The notes beneath the pieces were generated by a model. That model did no database searches and was not told where the DNA came from. It saw nothing but the letters and a program-made list of their open reading frames with translations. A stretch of DNA of 64,000 nt, taken from positions 3,472,001-3,536,000 of the forward strand of contig JAYJMM010000117.1 of assembly GCA_037349105.1 (NCBI GenBank). The letters are read 5' to 3'. This stretch comes from Limnomonas spitsbergensis (Eukaryota; Chlorophyta; Chlorophyceae; Chlamydomonadales). Both the position numbers and the translations under genes were made by a program. Positions 31,340 through 42,302 of the stretch are shown here, in pieces (the first letter of the stretch is position 1; each line of letters starts with the position of its first letter).

Positions 31340-33290
31340 ATGGCCTCTGTGTTTCACACCCAGAAAGTAGCATGCTCACAGCCATCACTGATTGGTGGGC
31401 ACGATTGCACAGCCTCGTCCCTCCTGACCAGTTGCGGATTCAACGACGTCGTAGCACGCTCCAGGCCGCTTTCCACCTCAGGCATGCATTCCATGCTCAA
31501 CGGGCAGCTGCAAGCCGTGGCAAGCTGCATGTGGCCTTCGTGGACTTCACCAAGACGTACGACAGCGTGCCGCAGGGACAGTGGTGGCGGCATTTATGCG
31601 AGCACCTTGAGAAGCCTGCATGCCTGTTACGCGCTGTGCAAGCACTTTATGCCGGTGCAGTTTACACGCTCACAGACAGCCACAAGCGCACTGGTCCTGT
31701 GCCCTGCGCCAGAGGCATCAAGCAGGGCTGTCCTCTGAGGCCTCTGCTATCTACTCTATACCTCATCAACCTGCCGGCCATGCTTGCAGCCAAGTACCCA
31801 GCAGAGGGCATTGCGCTTCAGGCGGGATGACAGCTACGCTGCCTGCTGTATGTGGGCGACCTCTCCTTGCTAGCCCGCACCCCAGCAGGGCTGCAACGCA
31901 TGCATGATGTCTTGCATGATTATGCGGCAGATAAACAGCTTCAGGTCAATGTCAGCAAGTCAGAGATCATGGAGTTTTGCAGTCGCTTAGCAGCGCAGCG
32001 CCGACAGCCAGCTCATGTATGCGTGTCTGGCCCTGACCGCGCCATAAAGCCTGGAGCGTGTCCAAGAATTTAAGTTCTTGGGCATCATTCAGCACGAAAG
32101 TGGCAGCTTGAAGAAGGTCATGCAAGATAGAAAGGTGCCTTTGGCTGCCGCGCTGCACCGCGTTCGCATGGCCGCCAAAGGGAGCTGAAGGCACCATCTA
32201 CCAGCACACATCAGATTGGCAGTTGTTTACACAGCACCTGCGGCCAACTATGGCGACATGGCGACGTGGTGTGGGCCACCAGCCACCTCTGGCCGCGACA
32301 ATGTCTGCACAACAAGATGCAGTCCAGCCTGCATCAGCACTTGCGCCAGGCTGCAGGGCTACCCGCGTCAGCCGCCAGCTGGGGGGTCCTGAGAGAGCTG
32401 CAGATCCAGCCAATACAGCGAGACTGGTGGACCCATATCCTCCGCTTCTACAATGCAGCGGTGGCACAGGCAACACAACAAGACAGCCCTCTAATGGCTG
32501 GCGACATGGCAGCAGATATGCAGCTTGCAGTCAGCCAGGGCACTGCAGGATGCACCTGGTGCTCTGATCTGCTGGGTGCACTGGAGGAGCTGGAGCGGGG
32601 GGCAGCCGTCCCCAAATTGCGCGAGGCAGCAGCTGACCTACAGCGCCTACCCGTCACAGTGGTGTTGGCACTCATTGACGCAGCCTACGAGCAGGCACAG
32701 CTGGACGCAAGCAGCGGGAGGGGACCCCAGGGGACCCTACTACTGAGCACAGGTCTGCAGCGACCTACCGCGCCTGGTTTCAGACCACGGCGGGCACAAG
32801 CTAGGAGCCGCATTGGCACGAGGGAGTGTGCTTGTGTGCGCGCAAAATTGCGACTGCGGCTCGGCGCGGTCGGCACACCAGAGGGTGGCACAGCAGTCCG
32901 CGGCGAGAGGCACGCTGTTGCTAATGAGGCAACAAGTGAAGGGGTCATGGCGAGCATGGAGAGGATGCACAACATGCTTGCGCCCAATGCCCTAGTGTCA
33001 GGGAGCTGGTGGGCAGGTGCTTTTGTGGAATTTAAATGGTGCCACAAACTTGCACCAGCTGTACCAGGCCGAGCAAGGGTGGAATGCACTTGCTTTTGTG
33101 GACGCTGTCGTAGATTTTGTTGAGGGCTACTTACTAGAGGAGCTCAGGTGCCGGACTTGTTTACCAGGCCTCTCCTTTTGTTCCTTTGTGTTGTGTTCCC
33201 TCTTCCTGTTAGTTTCTCCTTTTCTCCCATCTGAATAGTTGGGCGCCCGCGTAGCCGAAGCTTCTTGTGCATGGCCCAGAAGTGAAACGT
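31340..33290 (+). pseudogene. Decayed non-LTR retrotransposon with reverse transcriptase
   Basis: The frame from 31372 contains reverse transcriptase motifs: LVPPDQ-----RRSTLQAAFH, AFVDFTKTYDSVP (first catalytic Asp block), GIKQGCPLRPLLSTLY, then LLYVGDLSLLA where YADD would be expected. TGA at 31828-31830 interrupts the frame, and a frameshift near 32048 precedes ERVQEFKFLGII (thumb region). A second open block, 32266-33123, holds VLRELQIQPIQRDWWTHI. The LINE C-terminal motif QGWNALAFVDAVV follows in another frame (to about 33124), then a 3' UTR and family tail ending near 33290. The stop, the frameshift and the altered catalytic loop make it inactive. Confidence 0.88.
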
Positions 33291-33336
33291 CATGGACCTA
33301 GCAAGTAGCATCTACTATTTTGCTATCTTACTGATC

Positions 33337-33429
33337 CTAACACATTCCACTAGTTGGACCTAGCTTTTAGCCTTAGCACCTAGAACTGTGAAGGTTAAAT
33401 GCTAGGTCCAACTGGTGGAAAGTGTTAAG
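33337..33429. repeat. Inverted repeat, ~28-bp arms
   Basis: The arm CTAACACATTCCACTAGTTG...GACCTAGC (33337-33364) is complementary, with a few mismatches, to GCTAGGTCCAACTGGTGGAA...AGTGTTAAG (33401-33429). The loop is 36 bp. It may be a foldback element or a solitary hairpin. Confidence 0.75.
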
Positions 33430-34260
33430 AGTCATATGTCACCTTGCAGGCCAACGCGGCCGAGCCTTTTAGCAAAGCTTAGAGTGTAACATCACTGCAA
33501 AACACAGAGGTGTAACATCACTGAAAAGCCTGGCCTTCGACCTAATAACAGGTCAGCAATGGAACCTGGAGTCACGCTGAGAGGCAGCAGTATGTTCAGC
33601 TTAGCGCGTTTACAATCAGAGGCAGCAAATTTCCCTCTGTGGAATCAGGGTTTCCATCTGTCCCGGAGACAGCAGAATATCCGTACCGCTGGGTGGGCAA
33701 CCCAAGCCCGCTGCAGCTGCAAGGCCTGGGCGGAATTCGTCTGCATCAGGCAGAAGGAGGAAGGTTCACCAATGCTTGATACATCGCCCGCTTCTGTGTA
33801 AGGGAACGATGCCCAGACGACCAAAGCCTCCAGTCCGCAGTCCAGTGAGAGAATGAGCCATTCTGGTTGCCTTGATTAGGATGATATAGCATACCGGTAA
33901 TTTGGAATTCCCCTTATGACAAAGGGTATTCAAAGCATGCCCGGTTCATGGCTTGCCCTGGGAGGTTCTGCTGCACTACGAGGTGCATTCCTACGCCACA
34001 GGTCAGGATGTTCATGACGTTATGCCTCTGTGCCCTAAAGGCTGCCTTTTCCTTCTGGGGGGGGGGGTATTTCTTTTCCTTTGTGTTCTTCTCCTTCTTT
34101 CCTTTTCCCTTAAGTTCCTTTTCTTTTTTACCAACGGGACAGTTGGGCGCCCATGCGTCTGAGCCTTTCTAAGCAGGGCCCAGAGGTGTTATGTCATTGA
34201 CCTCTGTGCTATGCTTAAAAGGCTCAGACGCGTGGGCTCCCGACTACCGTAATTGTTTGG
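33430..34260. other. Intergenic with fragmentary LINE tails
   Basis: Fragments of the tail occur at about 33455-33535 (GCGGCCGAGCCTTTTAGCA, GAGGTGTAACATCACTG), at 34012-34045 in minus orientation, and at 34125-34200 (GTTGGGCGCCCATGCG...GTCATTGAC) with an abutting minus fragment to about 34250. The sequence 33540-34000 between them contains nothing I recognise. Confidence 0.55.
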
Positions 34261-34317
34261 GAGGAGAGAAACACAAACTGGTGTGTGGCTGTGTGATGCA
34301 TGCTTACCCAGAGGGGG

Positions 34318-34420
34318 CACACGTTTTTCGCTTGCTGTCCTAGTTTATTCTGCGTCCGTTATCATTTGCAAGCACCTGTCCCACGCGGCAGTTGTGATGC
34401 TCTGCTTTGATTTGATCTGC
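34318..34420 (+). repeat. Dispersed repeat family R3, copy 1
   Basis: Aligns with 40639-40738 and about 43603-43712: TTTCGCTTGCTGTCCTAG..TTATT, then GCACCTGTCCCAYGC and TGTGATGCTCTGCTTGA. It is unclassified and has no coding content. Confidence 0.65.
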
Positions 34421-34464
34421 CGGACTTAAATACCTTCACACACCCGAACATTTCCAACATGAGA

Positions 34465-34750
34465 ATTGGCAGCCTCTGGCAGAGCACTGGTGGCATATAT
34501 ACCCAAAGGTTGAGGGATCGGACCCTCCAAACTGTCCTCTCTCCCTCTGTCTAGATCACCGGGACCCAAGGTCCTGCCCCATCACATAGGATGTGTGTAA
34601 GGCTGGTTACTGGGTTCCATGTTCATGCCCTTCACATGGCATGGCTGCACCATGGTTCTAGCTGTGCATGGCAGCTGGAATTGAGCATGCTCATCCTTTA
34701 CCCGCACCACGCGGCCGATTGTTCAGCAGGGCCGTGCGGGTATGCGGTTA
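34465..34750 (+). mobile_element. tRNA-derived SINE, most complete copy
   Basis: The head resembles a tRNA gene: GGCAGAGCACTGGTGGCAT as A-box region and AGGTTGAGGGATCGGACCC as B-box region. It is followed by CCTCTCTCCCTCTGTCTAGATC, a body with GGCTGCACCATGGTTC and AGCTGGAATTGAGC, and a tail CACGCGGCCGATTGTTCAGC plus AGGGCC. That tail matches the window's LINE 3' end. Related copies are at 41655-41830, 63190-63420 and 45285-45400, with a tail-only copy at 42140-42185. Confidence 0.7.
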
Positions 34751-35382
34751 TTCTTAACATTATAAAAAGCTTCTGTAGTGATGAAGTCGAGTCATTGAAC
34801 CAGGTTGAATAGATGATATCCCACAGCGCTATTGCAGCCCAGCACATGCTTTCGAAGGAAACATGGTTAGCTGAAGATGCCTGAGTTGAACAAAATAATT
34901 TTAATTGTGCAATCAAGGGATTCGATGCTTGACGTCTGGGCCGTTACATAGTGGCCGTTACAAGCTAGCACAGAAGCCTATCTACCGTTATTAAGGTAGG
35001 GATACTACAGGACGTCACAAGATCATGAGGTGCATCGGCACCCAATGAGGTACATGGGTATGCCTGCAAAACAATGTCTAACATTTGCACATGTACCGGC
35101 CCGGTACTGGTATGGCCATCTAACAGATCGTATAGTTATTGTTCAGAGAGGACGGAGCTCATTTGCTTGACTCCTGGACGTTTTTGTCAGTCAAGAAATA
35201 TGAGACCCGTAAATTCCACGGTATGCAATAGCAAATGATATAAAATAGGAGTGATCCCCAGATCACATCGGTCCCAGTAGCGTCACAAACTACTGCATAC
35301 AAATGAGTCACACCATTACTACGGGTTTATGAAATGAGAAACATGGCAGCAGCCTAGGGGAGGTTTGTGTGGAGCCTGAGAC
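34751..35382. other. Intergenic, nothing recognised
   Basis: The right end should hold the 3' UTR of the minus-strand gene ending at 35383. No other feature is supported. Confidence 0.4.
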
Positions 35383-37309
35383 CTATTCCTCGTCACCGTT
35401 CATGGCTTCAAACTTTGCCAGCTTGATCTTCAGGTCGTCATTGATCCCTGACGCAGCCATCTCCTCCGCCAGGAGCGCATCCACGTCGTCCATGTCCTCC
35501 ATGCCCAGCTCCCCGTCTTTATTCCCGTAAATGGGGTTGGCGGCCTCCGCCATATCACCACCTTGATCCCCCGGGGGCAGGCCGCGTGGCTGCTGCGCTG
35601 CAGTCTTGTAGGATGTATCGTCGCCCCCCATCATCAGAGTCCCTGCCTGCGCCAGGTCTCCGTTCCCCCAGCCACCGGGGCCAGCCCGCTGCGGGGGCCC
35701 TCGAGTACTAATCTTCACCGCCGACGGCGTGGTGTACCCGCCCGATTTTGCATCATTGGCCTCCATCAAAACAACGTCGTCGTCATCATCGTCATCCTCG
35801 AATTTCTTCTTCGCAGATGACCGTTTAGAAGGGCCTTGCCCCTGCCCTTGTTCCCCCACCTTGTATTTTGACTGCAGGCTAGCCCAGGGGTCCTCCTCTG
35901 CCCCATCAGGCAAGCTTGCCATGTTCAGCTCCGAAGACGTGGCCACGCTGCCTGGTTGGGGCTTGCCAATCGGTGGCAAGAAGCCATGGGTGGCTGACGA
36001 GGCTTCAGCCTGCTGACTGCGTGAATCCACATCCGCTCCTGACAACCTGTTAATCCAGACGGAGGCAGCGTTCCATTGTCACTCGTCTGCAAAGGTCTCA
36101 TGCACCTGCTAGCGCTCGCCCGCGAGGAGTGCATAGAAACCCAACCCAATACAGGGGAGGGATCAGTCTAATAAACTGATGGCTTGCATGCCACACCGTC
36201 CTACGTTCACTGAATGACGACTTCCAGATGGTCATATTCCCTGACATGTCCGTTTCTTTTTCAACGTGATATGATCTGCTGAGCTGGATCATTGAAGGGT
36301 GATGTTATGTCTCTAGCCCCAGCCTGTTCAGCCATGGGATTTATGCAGACTTTGACAGACACGCCCCTAGAGTATCCTCACCCTGGCGCCCTCGACTGCT
36401 GCGATGGTGGGGTGGTTGGAGCATCTTCTATATTCCTCAGAGATAGACGATGGCTCTGTAATGAGAGAAAGGGATGGGCTTCAGATGGGCAGTGGCGGTG
36501 CAAAAATGACGAGGGGGAACGCCAGACGTGTGAGAGGGGAGAGATGATAGTGCGGACACTGCACAGCATGTCCTAAGCCCATGCTGCTTTATTTCCTTCA
36601 CTTTCAAGCCTTTTAAGGCTCAGTTTTTGATCTGTTCATGTGAATGGGAGAGGGTGCACTGACAGGACAGGAGGGCAGCATGGGGCGCATTTCGGATTCT
36701 GAGCAGCATATTATTAAAATGAAACGAGAACAAACATGAGTTAAGCACCGACCTTCAGTTCCGAATCGGGAAGTTCCAGGAGCCTGTCAACCTCGGCTAG
36801 GTCCGCATCAATAGGTTTGGGAGGGGGCTTCTCTGTCACGCGTTTCAGCGCGACGGGGGGATCAGTGTCGCTGACCGAGAAGCTCATTACAGCATCTGCA
36901 GTGGCATGGAACTGCTTACAATTTGTCCATGTTCCATAGTTGAAGGCATACCGGGACTTACCCCCAACAACTTGTGTCGCTGTTTCGCCCTGGGCTGGTC
37001 CCGAGGCATTCTTGTTTTGCAAAGACGCAGCCTCACTACTGATAAGAATTGAAGGACAGTGATTCGGGTCAGAACACATAAGGTATACAACACATCAAGG
37101 TCACTACGACGCTTGGACATTCTGACATACCTAACAGGATTGGAGTCCACGGGCGCACGTCCATTGGCTTGATTATTTTTGGAGTCAGAGCTGCCAGGTA
37201 CTGCCTCTGTCGGTGCGCCGCGCAAAACAGCAGCGTGTGTTCAGAGGGGCATCCTGTGATGGAGGGCATACACAGCATGATGTATACCTGCACTAGCCCC
37301 GCAGCCCAT
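35383..37309 (-). CDS. Unidentified acidic protein with N-myristoylation-type start
   Basis: A four-exon minus-strand model closes in frame: 37309-37288, 37206-37131, 37038-36749, 36038-35383. That is 1044 nt, 347 aa. It starts MGCGASAEAVPGSS; Gly2 with Cys3 and Ser6 is a classic N-myristoylation plus palmitoylation context. Next come a conserved-looking stretch SRYAFNYGTWTNCKQFHATA, then KPPPKPIDADLAEVDRLLEL. A low-complexity tail follows with FEDDDDDDDVVLMEA, a Gly/Pro/Gln-rich part and MEDMDDVDALLAEEMAASGI near the C-terminus. No transmembrane segment is evident. I do not recognise the family. Such starts are common among ciliary and membrane-anchored algal proteins, but that is only suggestive. 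The long last exon is the firmest part. The exon 1-2 and 3-4 junctions were chosen because they are the only pairs I found that keep frame. Confidence 0.7.
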
Positions 37310-37534
37310 ATCCTCCGTCCCTGCGGTATTCCCAATGTTGGCAAGACCTGACTACGAGACTTTGCAGTCGGTAGCCGATGGGTTCGCGAGAAAGTTATGA
37401 GCAAGGCCAGGTAATCTGTATAAATATTGGCAATTGTGGCTAGTTGTACCTCAGCAGTCCCGACACAAGCTTCTATCGTCCCCGGGACCGATTGCCGTAC
37501 ATGTTGTTTTATGCGTCTTGAGAACAGAGGATCC

Positions 37535-38252
37535 TTAGAGCGGATTCACACCTGATTCCCATCTATCGGTTTCGCATGGTTTCGCGTGGTTTCGCGTGGT
37601 TTCAGTTCGGTTCAGTTCGACGAAACCACGCCAACTGAAACCGGTCTCGGACCACCAGTTTCAGTTCGCTGGTTTCGCAAGGTTGGCTGGTTTCGTAAGT
37701 TTCGTCACGATTTGTCGGCATTGCTCGCTACGGTCTACATACCGCGCCCTGATTTTCAAATTACAGCTTCCTCAACTGTAGTTCTTTCTATACCTCCAAC
37801 TGCTCGTTGCCATAAAGGTTGTCGGCAGCAATCAGACCCCAACTACGAGGCAAGGGCGCATCAAACAGCCTGCTAGGAACGTCATGCCGAATGAGAAGGC
37901 ACAGCAGTAAAGGAATGTGTTACTTGATTGAATATCTCCAATTGTCCCACCCTGAGGATGGGGTTGAGTCGGCTGAGGACGACATGCCATCCGATGTGCA
38001 GATGTGCTCATCAGATCAGCATGGCAATGACGACCATGTTGTCATGCTAGCCCGTGCTGTATTGTGTGTTGTTGTATGATGCTTTCCTGGCCACTTCACT
38101 GCATAAGCTGACGTCTAAGCATGCGACGGCCGCAAGGTTTAGTTTTTCTGAGGTGAATTAGGTGAGAACGCAGGTTGCGAAACCAGTCGCCAAACTGACG
38201 AACTGAACCGAACCGAACTCGACGAACTGAACTAGGTGTGAATTGGCTCTTA
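37535..38252. mobile_element. Harbinger-like MITE
   Basis: Terminal inverted repeats GAGCGGATTCACACCT (37538-37553) and AGGTGTGAATTGGCTC (38234-38249) match at 14 of 16 positions and are flanked by TTA on both sides (37535-37537, 38250-38252). That is the 3-bp target duplication typical of PIF/Harbinger. Subterminal GGTTTCGCGTGGTTTCG and GGTTCAGTTCG repeats reappear inverted at about 38170-38230. No transposase was seen, so it is non-autonomous. It lies 226 bp upstream of the start codon of the gene at 37309. Confidence 0.72.
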
Positions 38253-39590
38253 GCGCACATCAGTTTGGATCAGGTGTTCATGATATTTGATCTCCTGTTT
38301 AACAGTATCTTGAGTTTTGCATAAGAACACTACCGGTAGTACTGCTCTGACCCAAGTCAATCTGATTTCCCACAGGTATGTACTACCGGTAGGCAGTAGG
38401 GACTGCTAGCACTCACATATTGTCCTCTTCAACGACATTTCAAGCTAAGATTGCTGATATTGTAATTGAAGCTACTAGCTGTACTTGTGTCAGCATATTA
38501 ACTGTCCCAGATACAAGCTCCAGTCATTGGAGTACAGTACCGGTACCGGTAGGGCTGGACTTTGTACTAGCTCAGTGAGTTATCCATTTTTCCAGGTTTA
38601 CAGTCCATGGATTGCCAAAAGTTGCATGGGATGATGGGACCTGATCCAGAAATAGCAGATACCCGACTGAGCTAGCCGCCTGTGCTAGTGGAAGGATGAC
38701 GGTCCAGCACTTCTCCCACGATTACAACTCAGTTGTCTCAAGTGTTGGAGGTGGGTGCTGGGCTAATAAGCTTGGCGCATCTTGTTCCAGAGGAGTAGCA
38801 GGCACATTCAATGTACATTTGCAATTGATTTATTTCTCATCTCAGACTACCCATGCTTTGTCCAGGAAAATATAAGAATCTGACTAAAAATAATTGAGGT
38901 GAAGCGTATTTTTATTTCAGGGTGCTTCAACAATACCGCATCACAACTTATGGCTATGGAGGCCAGGTGGAGCATGCCCTGCTGCTTCGTCCTCCGGCCA
39001 CAGGCCAGACAATGTTTGGTCCTTGAAAACTTACAAACTGTGGGTGTACAATCCTGGCTCGATTACCCGCACTTATTGTTATCAAAATTGTGTACCGCAC
39101 ACACCGGTGCAGCGGTACCGCGTACTGGTTCTTGAGTTTAAACATACAGTTCCATGCAAGCACCAGACTGACAGACTTCATTCCTGAATTGAATGAGTCT
39201 TCATCCGATTATGGTATAAAACAGACTGTCTCAAAGTTATAAACTGAAGGCCTACACTTCAGGTTTCATTCAACACAGTGCCATAGCACAGTACCAAAAT
39301 GGTACCTGCAGCAGTTTGGATGTCTCCATGAAATCACCCCACAAGAGTATTTTTTCTGTAGCCTGTATTCTGTATGCTGTATTTACACTCAGTGGTGCAT
39401 CCATTTGACCATTTGTGATCTGAGTGACTTGGAAAATCACCGCCTGGAAACTGGTCTCATCATATTCGTTATTTGTGCACGCGCTAGTCAACATCGTGAG
39501 AACCTCCCATGCTCCTGTCAATAATGATTTGTACCCCTACCAGTTAAAAAAGGCTGATAGACCATCATGCCTGTGAGACAATTGCTTCTC
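38253..39590. other. Intergenic, nothing but scattered CCGGTA motifs
   Basis: Short TACCGGTA-type palindromes recur (about 38332, 38388, 38539-38552). No gene, RNA or structured repeat was supported. Confidence 0.4.
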
Positions 39591-39596
39591 GCTTCA

Positions 39597-39717
39597 CAGA
39601 GCCTTGGGCCTTGGGCCTTGGGCCTGGTGCCTGGTGCCTGGTGCATGGTGCATGGAGCCTTGGGCCTTGGGCCTTGGGCCTTGGGCCTTGGGCCTTGGGC
39701 CTTGGGCCTTGGGCCAG
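39597..39717. repeat. Heptamer array (CCTTGGG)n
   Basis: Two blocks of the 7-bp unit CCTTGGG, about 4 and 9 copies, are separated by a CCTGGTG/CATGGTG variant block. Confidence 0.9.
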
Positions 39718-40059
39718 GGGGCCATAGGGTCCACCACTTGATTCTCCCCATGCCTTCCAACGAGACTACTGGTGGGGGCTTCAAGTCCACATTATGTTTC
39801 AAAATTACGTATCTTGACTTCATAAGACTGGAAAGGAAAGGAAGGAAAACTACGCCCTGCAGGGACGTGAGGGTTAAGGAAACAACGCGGCATGGGCCTA
39901 GGCCGCGTCCGCGCCGTTACCATTCAAAAGACTGGTCAGCTGCCGGGGTGATGTCTTAATGCTATTGCAAATGAGACATTGGCGAAGGAGAGCGCTCAAG
40001 AAAGCAGCAAGCCTGGACCCCATGGGCATGCTCCGCCGCTGCATTTTCGTTTCACCTTA

Positions 40060-40450
40060 CAGCATACTGGTATCCGTGTCCCCTCACAATCCTGAGTCCC
40101 CTCACAAGTCTCAATCCCTTGTAATAATTTGCAGATCTTTGTGCTCTGGCAGGTCCCCTGAGCCAGTGGACTACCCTCAACAGTTTTCTTGGGGCCTGTG
40201 AGCCCCCTCAAAATATATCCTTCGATGGGTCGACTGCTCGGCAGGTTCCTGAAGGTAGATTCTGCCAAGTAGGTTCCCTCGGGCCACCTCCAAAGATTCC
40301 TTCATACAAAAAAGTCCCTCAGAGGATCTCCTCGGACAGGTCCCCTCATCAGGTTTTGGGGGTTATTTCAGGTAGATTCCCTGGGTCAGATCTCCTTGGG
40401 CAAGTCCCTTTGTACCAGGCGAGGGGAAGATCCCCTTGGGCATAGGGCAG
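40060..40450. repeat. Degenerate repeat around AGGTCCCCT
   Basis: Irregular 20-35 bp units share (C)AGGTCCCCTC or AGATCCCCTTGGGC. It is too diverged to define a consensus by eye. Confidence 0.45.
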
Positions 40451-40638
40451 TCAAGGAACCATGCGGTTCCTGTAGAGCCCCCCCTTTCCCCTTTCCCCTT
40501 TCCATCCTTCTAATGCCTGTATGGCACTCACGAGCTGAACCCTCCCCTCCCTGCCATGCAAGCATGCCCTAACTGCATTATGGGGTTCATTCCCACGCCA
40601 CTGTCTTATTCTTGAGTGTTAGATGCTTGCTCAGGGGG

Positions 40639-40738
40639 TCACTGTTTTCGCTCGCTGCCCTAGCGTATTAAGTGCTTGTACCAGGTTACGGGCACATGTC
40701 CCATGCATCGAATGTGATGCTCTGCTGGACTGTAAAAG
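40639..40738 (+). repeat. Dispersed repeat family R3, copy 2
   Basis: TTTTCGCTCGCTGCCCTAGC...GGGCACATGTCCCATGCATC...TGTGATGCTCTGCTGGACTG aligns with copies at 34318 and 43603. It directly precedes the 228-bp segment that is duplicated at 41415. Confidence 0.65.
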
Positions 40739-40966
40739 CACAGCTAAGCACAACCCCTTCCATCCATGCCATGAAAAAATACAACCTCGTGACTGTCATG
40801 ACTGTCATGAGCACATCTCCCTCTCCATCCATCTCATGCAAGCATGCCCTGCTTGAGCACAGCCCTCTTCTCCACCTTCTTATGCATGGACTTATTTGAG
40901 CACAAACACAAATACACACCTCCCTCCCTCTCATGCATATACCCTGCCCCTCCTTGACACCCATTA
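40739..40966. repeat. 228-bp segment duplicated at 41415-41642
   Basis: Starts CACAGCTAAGCACAACCCC and ends CTTGACACCCATTA. By eye it is identical to 41415-41642. This copy lacks the flanking direct repeats seen at the other, so it is the likely donor. Confidence 0.92.
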
Positions 40967-41382
40967 TGCAATTCATGTCATTCAACCATGATTCCATGAC
41001 CAACCCCCTTAGCATGCTGAGCATATCCTCCCTCCCTTCATGCCACGCATCCATGAGGACCGCACCTCTCCCTCTCTGTCACGCATGTATGTAAAGTAGG
41101 TCCTCCATGAACTCAAACCTTTTTTTTTGCTCTATGTCATGCACGCACACCCTACCTGAGCACCTGAGCACAACCCCTTCCCTCAATTCCAGGCATGCAT
41201 GCCTCCCTCCTGGGCTTTCCTCCCTGTCCCTCCCTCCCATGTATGTAGGACCCTCATGAGCTCATCCCTGCCATGCAAGCATGGCTACTTGAGCACACCC
41301 CTGCCCCTCCATGTCAGGAATGTTTGCCCCCCTGGGGATGCCGCCCTCTCTCCCTCTCTCTCATGCATGTTTGACACATGCC

Positions 41383-41654
41383 TACCTACCCATGGTAAAA
41401 ACGTCACGAAACTTCACAGCTAAGCACAACCCCTTCCATCCATGCCATGAAAAAATACAACCTCGTGACTGTCATGACTGTCATGAGCACATCTCCCTCT
41501 CCATCCATCTCATGCAAGCATGCCCTGCTTGAGCACAGCCCTCTTCTCCACCTTCTTATGCATGGACTTATTTGAGCACAAACACAAATACACACCTCCC
41601 TCCCTCTCATGCATATACCCTGCCCCTCCTTGACACCCATTACCTACCCATGGT
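41383..41654. mobile_element. 244-bp insertion carrying the 228-bp copy, 14-bp TSD
   Basis: TACCTACCCATGGT occurs at 41383-41396 and again at 41641-41654. Between them lie AAAAACGTCACGAAACTT and the copy of 40739-40966, which shares its last two bases with the second direct repeat. Duplication of the target shows the segment was inserted, not tandemly duplicated. The AAAAA run at one end hints at reverse transcription. Confidence 0.75.
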
Positions 41655-41830
41655 GCAGCCATGCTACCCTCCTAAGAGGGGGTGGCAGGAATATGGAACC
41701 CTGTGATCTATACAGGGAGAGAGAGAATCGGTTAGGGAGTTTGATCCCTCAACCTTGAGGTATGCATCCCACCAGCATTGTCCTACTGAGCACTTCCCCC
41801 CGGTTGCACTAGGTAGGCTGAGGGAACAAT
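41655..41830 (-). mobile_element. tRNA-derived SINE copy (head and body)
   Basis: In reverse complement: GTGCTCAGTAGGACAATGC (A-box region), CAAGGTTGAGGGATCAAAC (B-box region), TCTCTCTCTCCCTGTATAGA, then GTAGCATGGCTGCACCATGG. This parallels the copy at 34465. The LINE-like tail is missing because the 244-bp insertion abuts it. Confidence 0.7.
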
Positions 41831-42139
41831 GCCCTCTTTTATCTGCTCTGTAGGAAGCAGGAATCAGTACTGCACTAGGCAGGGTCGGTTTGTATTATGC
41901 CGTACTGATATGTTGGTTCATTTCAGTGCTCTAACAGCCCGATGGGTTACCTACTTACCTTCTTTCAACACCATGTTCTGGGGGACCCATGGAGCTTGCC
42001 CTTGCCGCCCTGTGGCCTTGGCATGCTATTCCAGCCTAAGCTGCGGGCCCCGAAATTAGACAAAGAGGTGCCGGTGTTGGTTTCGCAAAATGAAAGTACA
42101 TTCCTGCTGCTGGTAGCCTGGCATCGAGCTTGCACATTT

Positions 42140-42185
42140 CTCTCCAGCCCCACGCAGCCGAGTGTTAAGCAGGGCCCAGCGGGTA
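42140..42185 (+). mobile_element. SINE/LINE tail fragment
   Basis: CCCCACGCAGCCGAGTGTTA then AGCAGGGCCCAGCGGG is the shared tail alone. A CTG/ATG trinucleotide run (42208-42240) follows. Confidence 0.5.
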
Positions 42186-42207
42186 CGTGCCATCCTAGAT
42201 TCCCTGC

Positions 42208-42239
<32 letters not shown>

Positions 42240-42302
42240 ATAGCCTCTTTGGAGCTCTGCGGAGGTGGAGGTAGGTGGCCGGCGTCATATCCTGTATAGA
42301 TC

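Noticed and set aside
31094..31738. 214-codon plus frame at the LINE
   Set aside because: It is a shadow of the reverse transcriptase frame; the RT motifs are in the frame starting 31372.
34465..34550. Functional tRNA gene
   Set aside because: A- and B-box-like blocks are present, but no cloverleaf with a credible anticodon stem could be drawn; it belongs to a repeated SINE.
35755..35830. CAT/GTC trinucleotide run as a microsatellite
   Set aside because: It encodes the acidic Asp run of the 347-aa protein in its long terminal exon.
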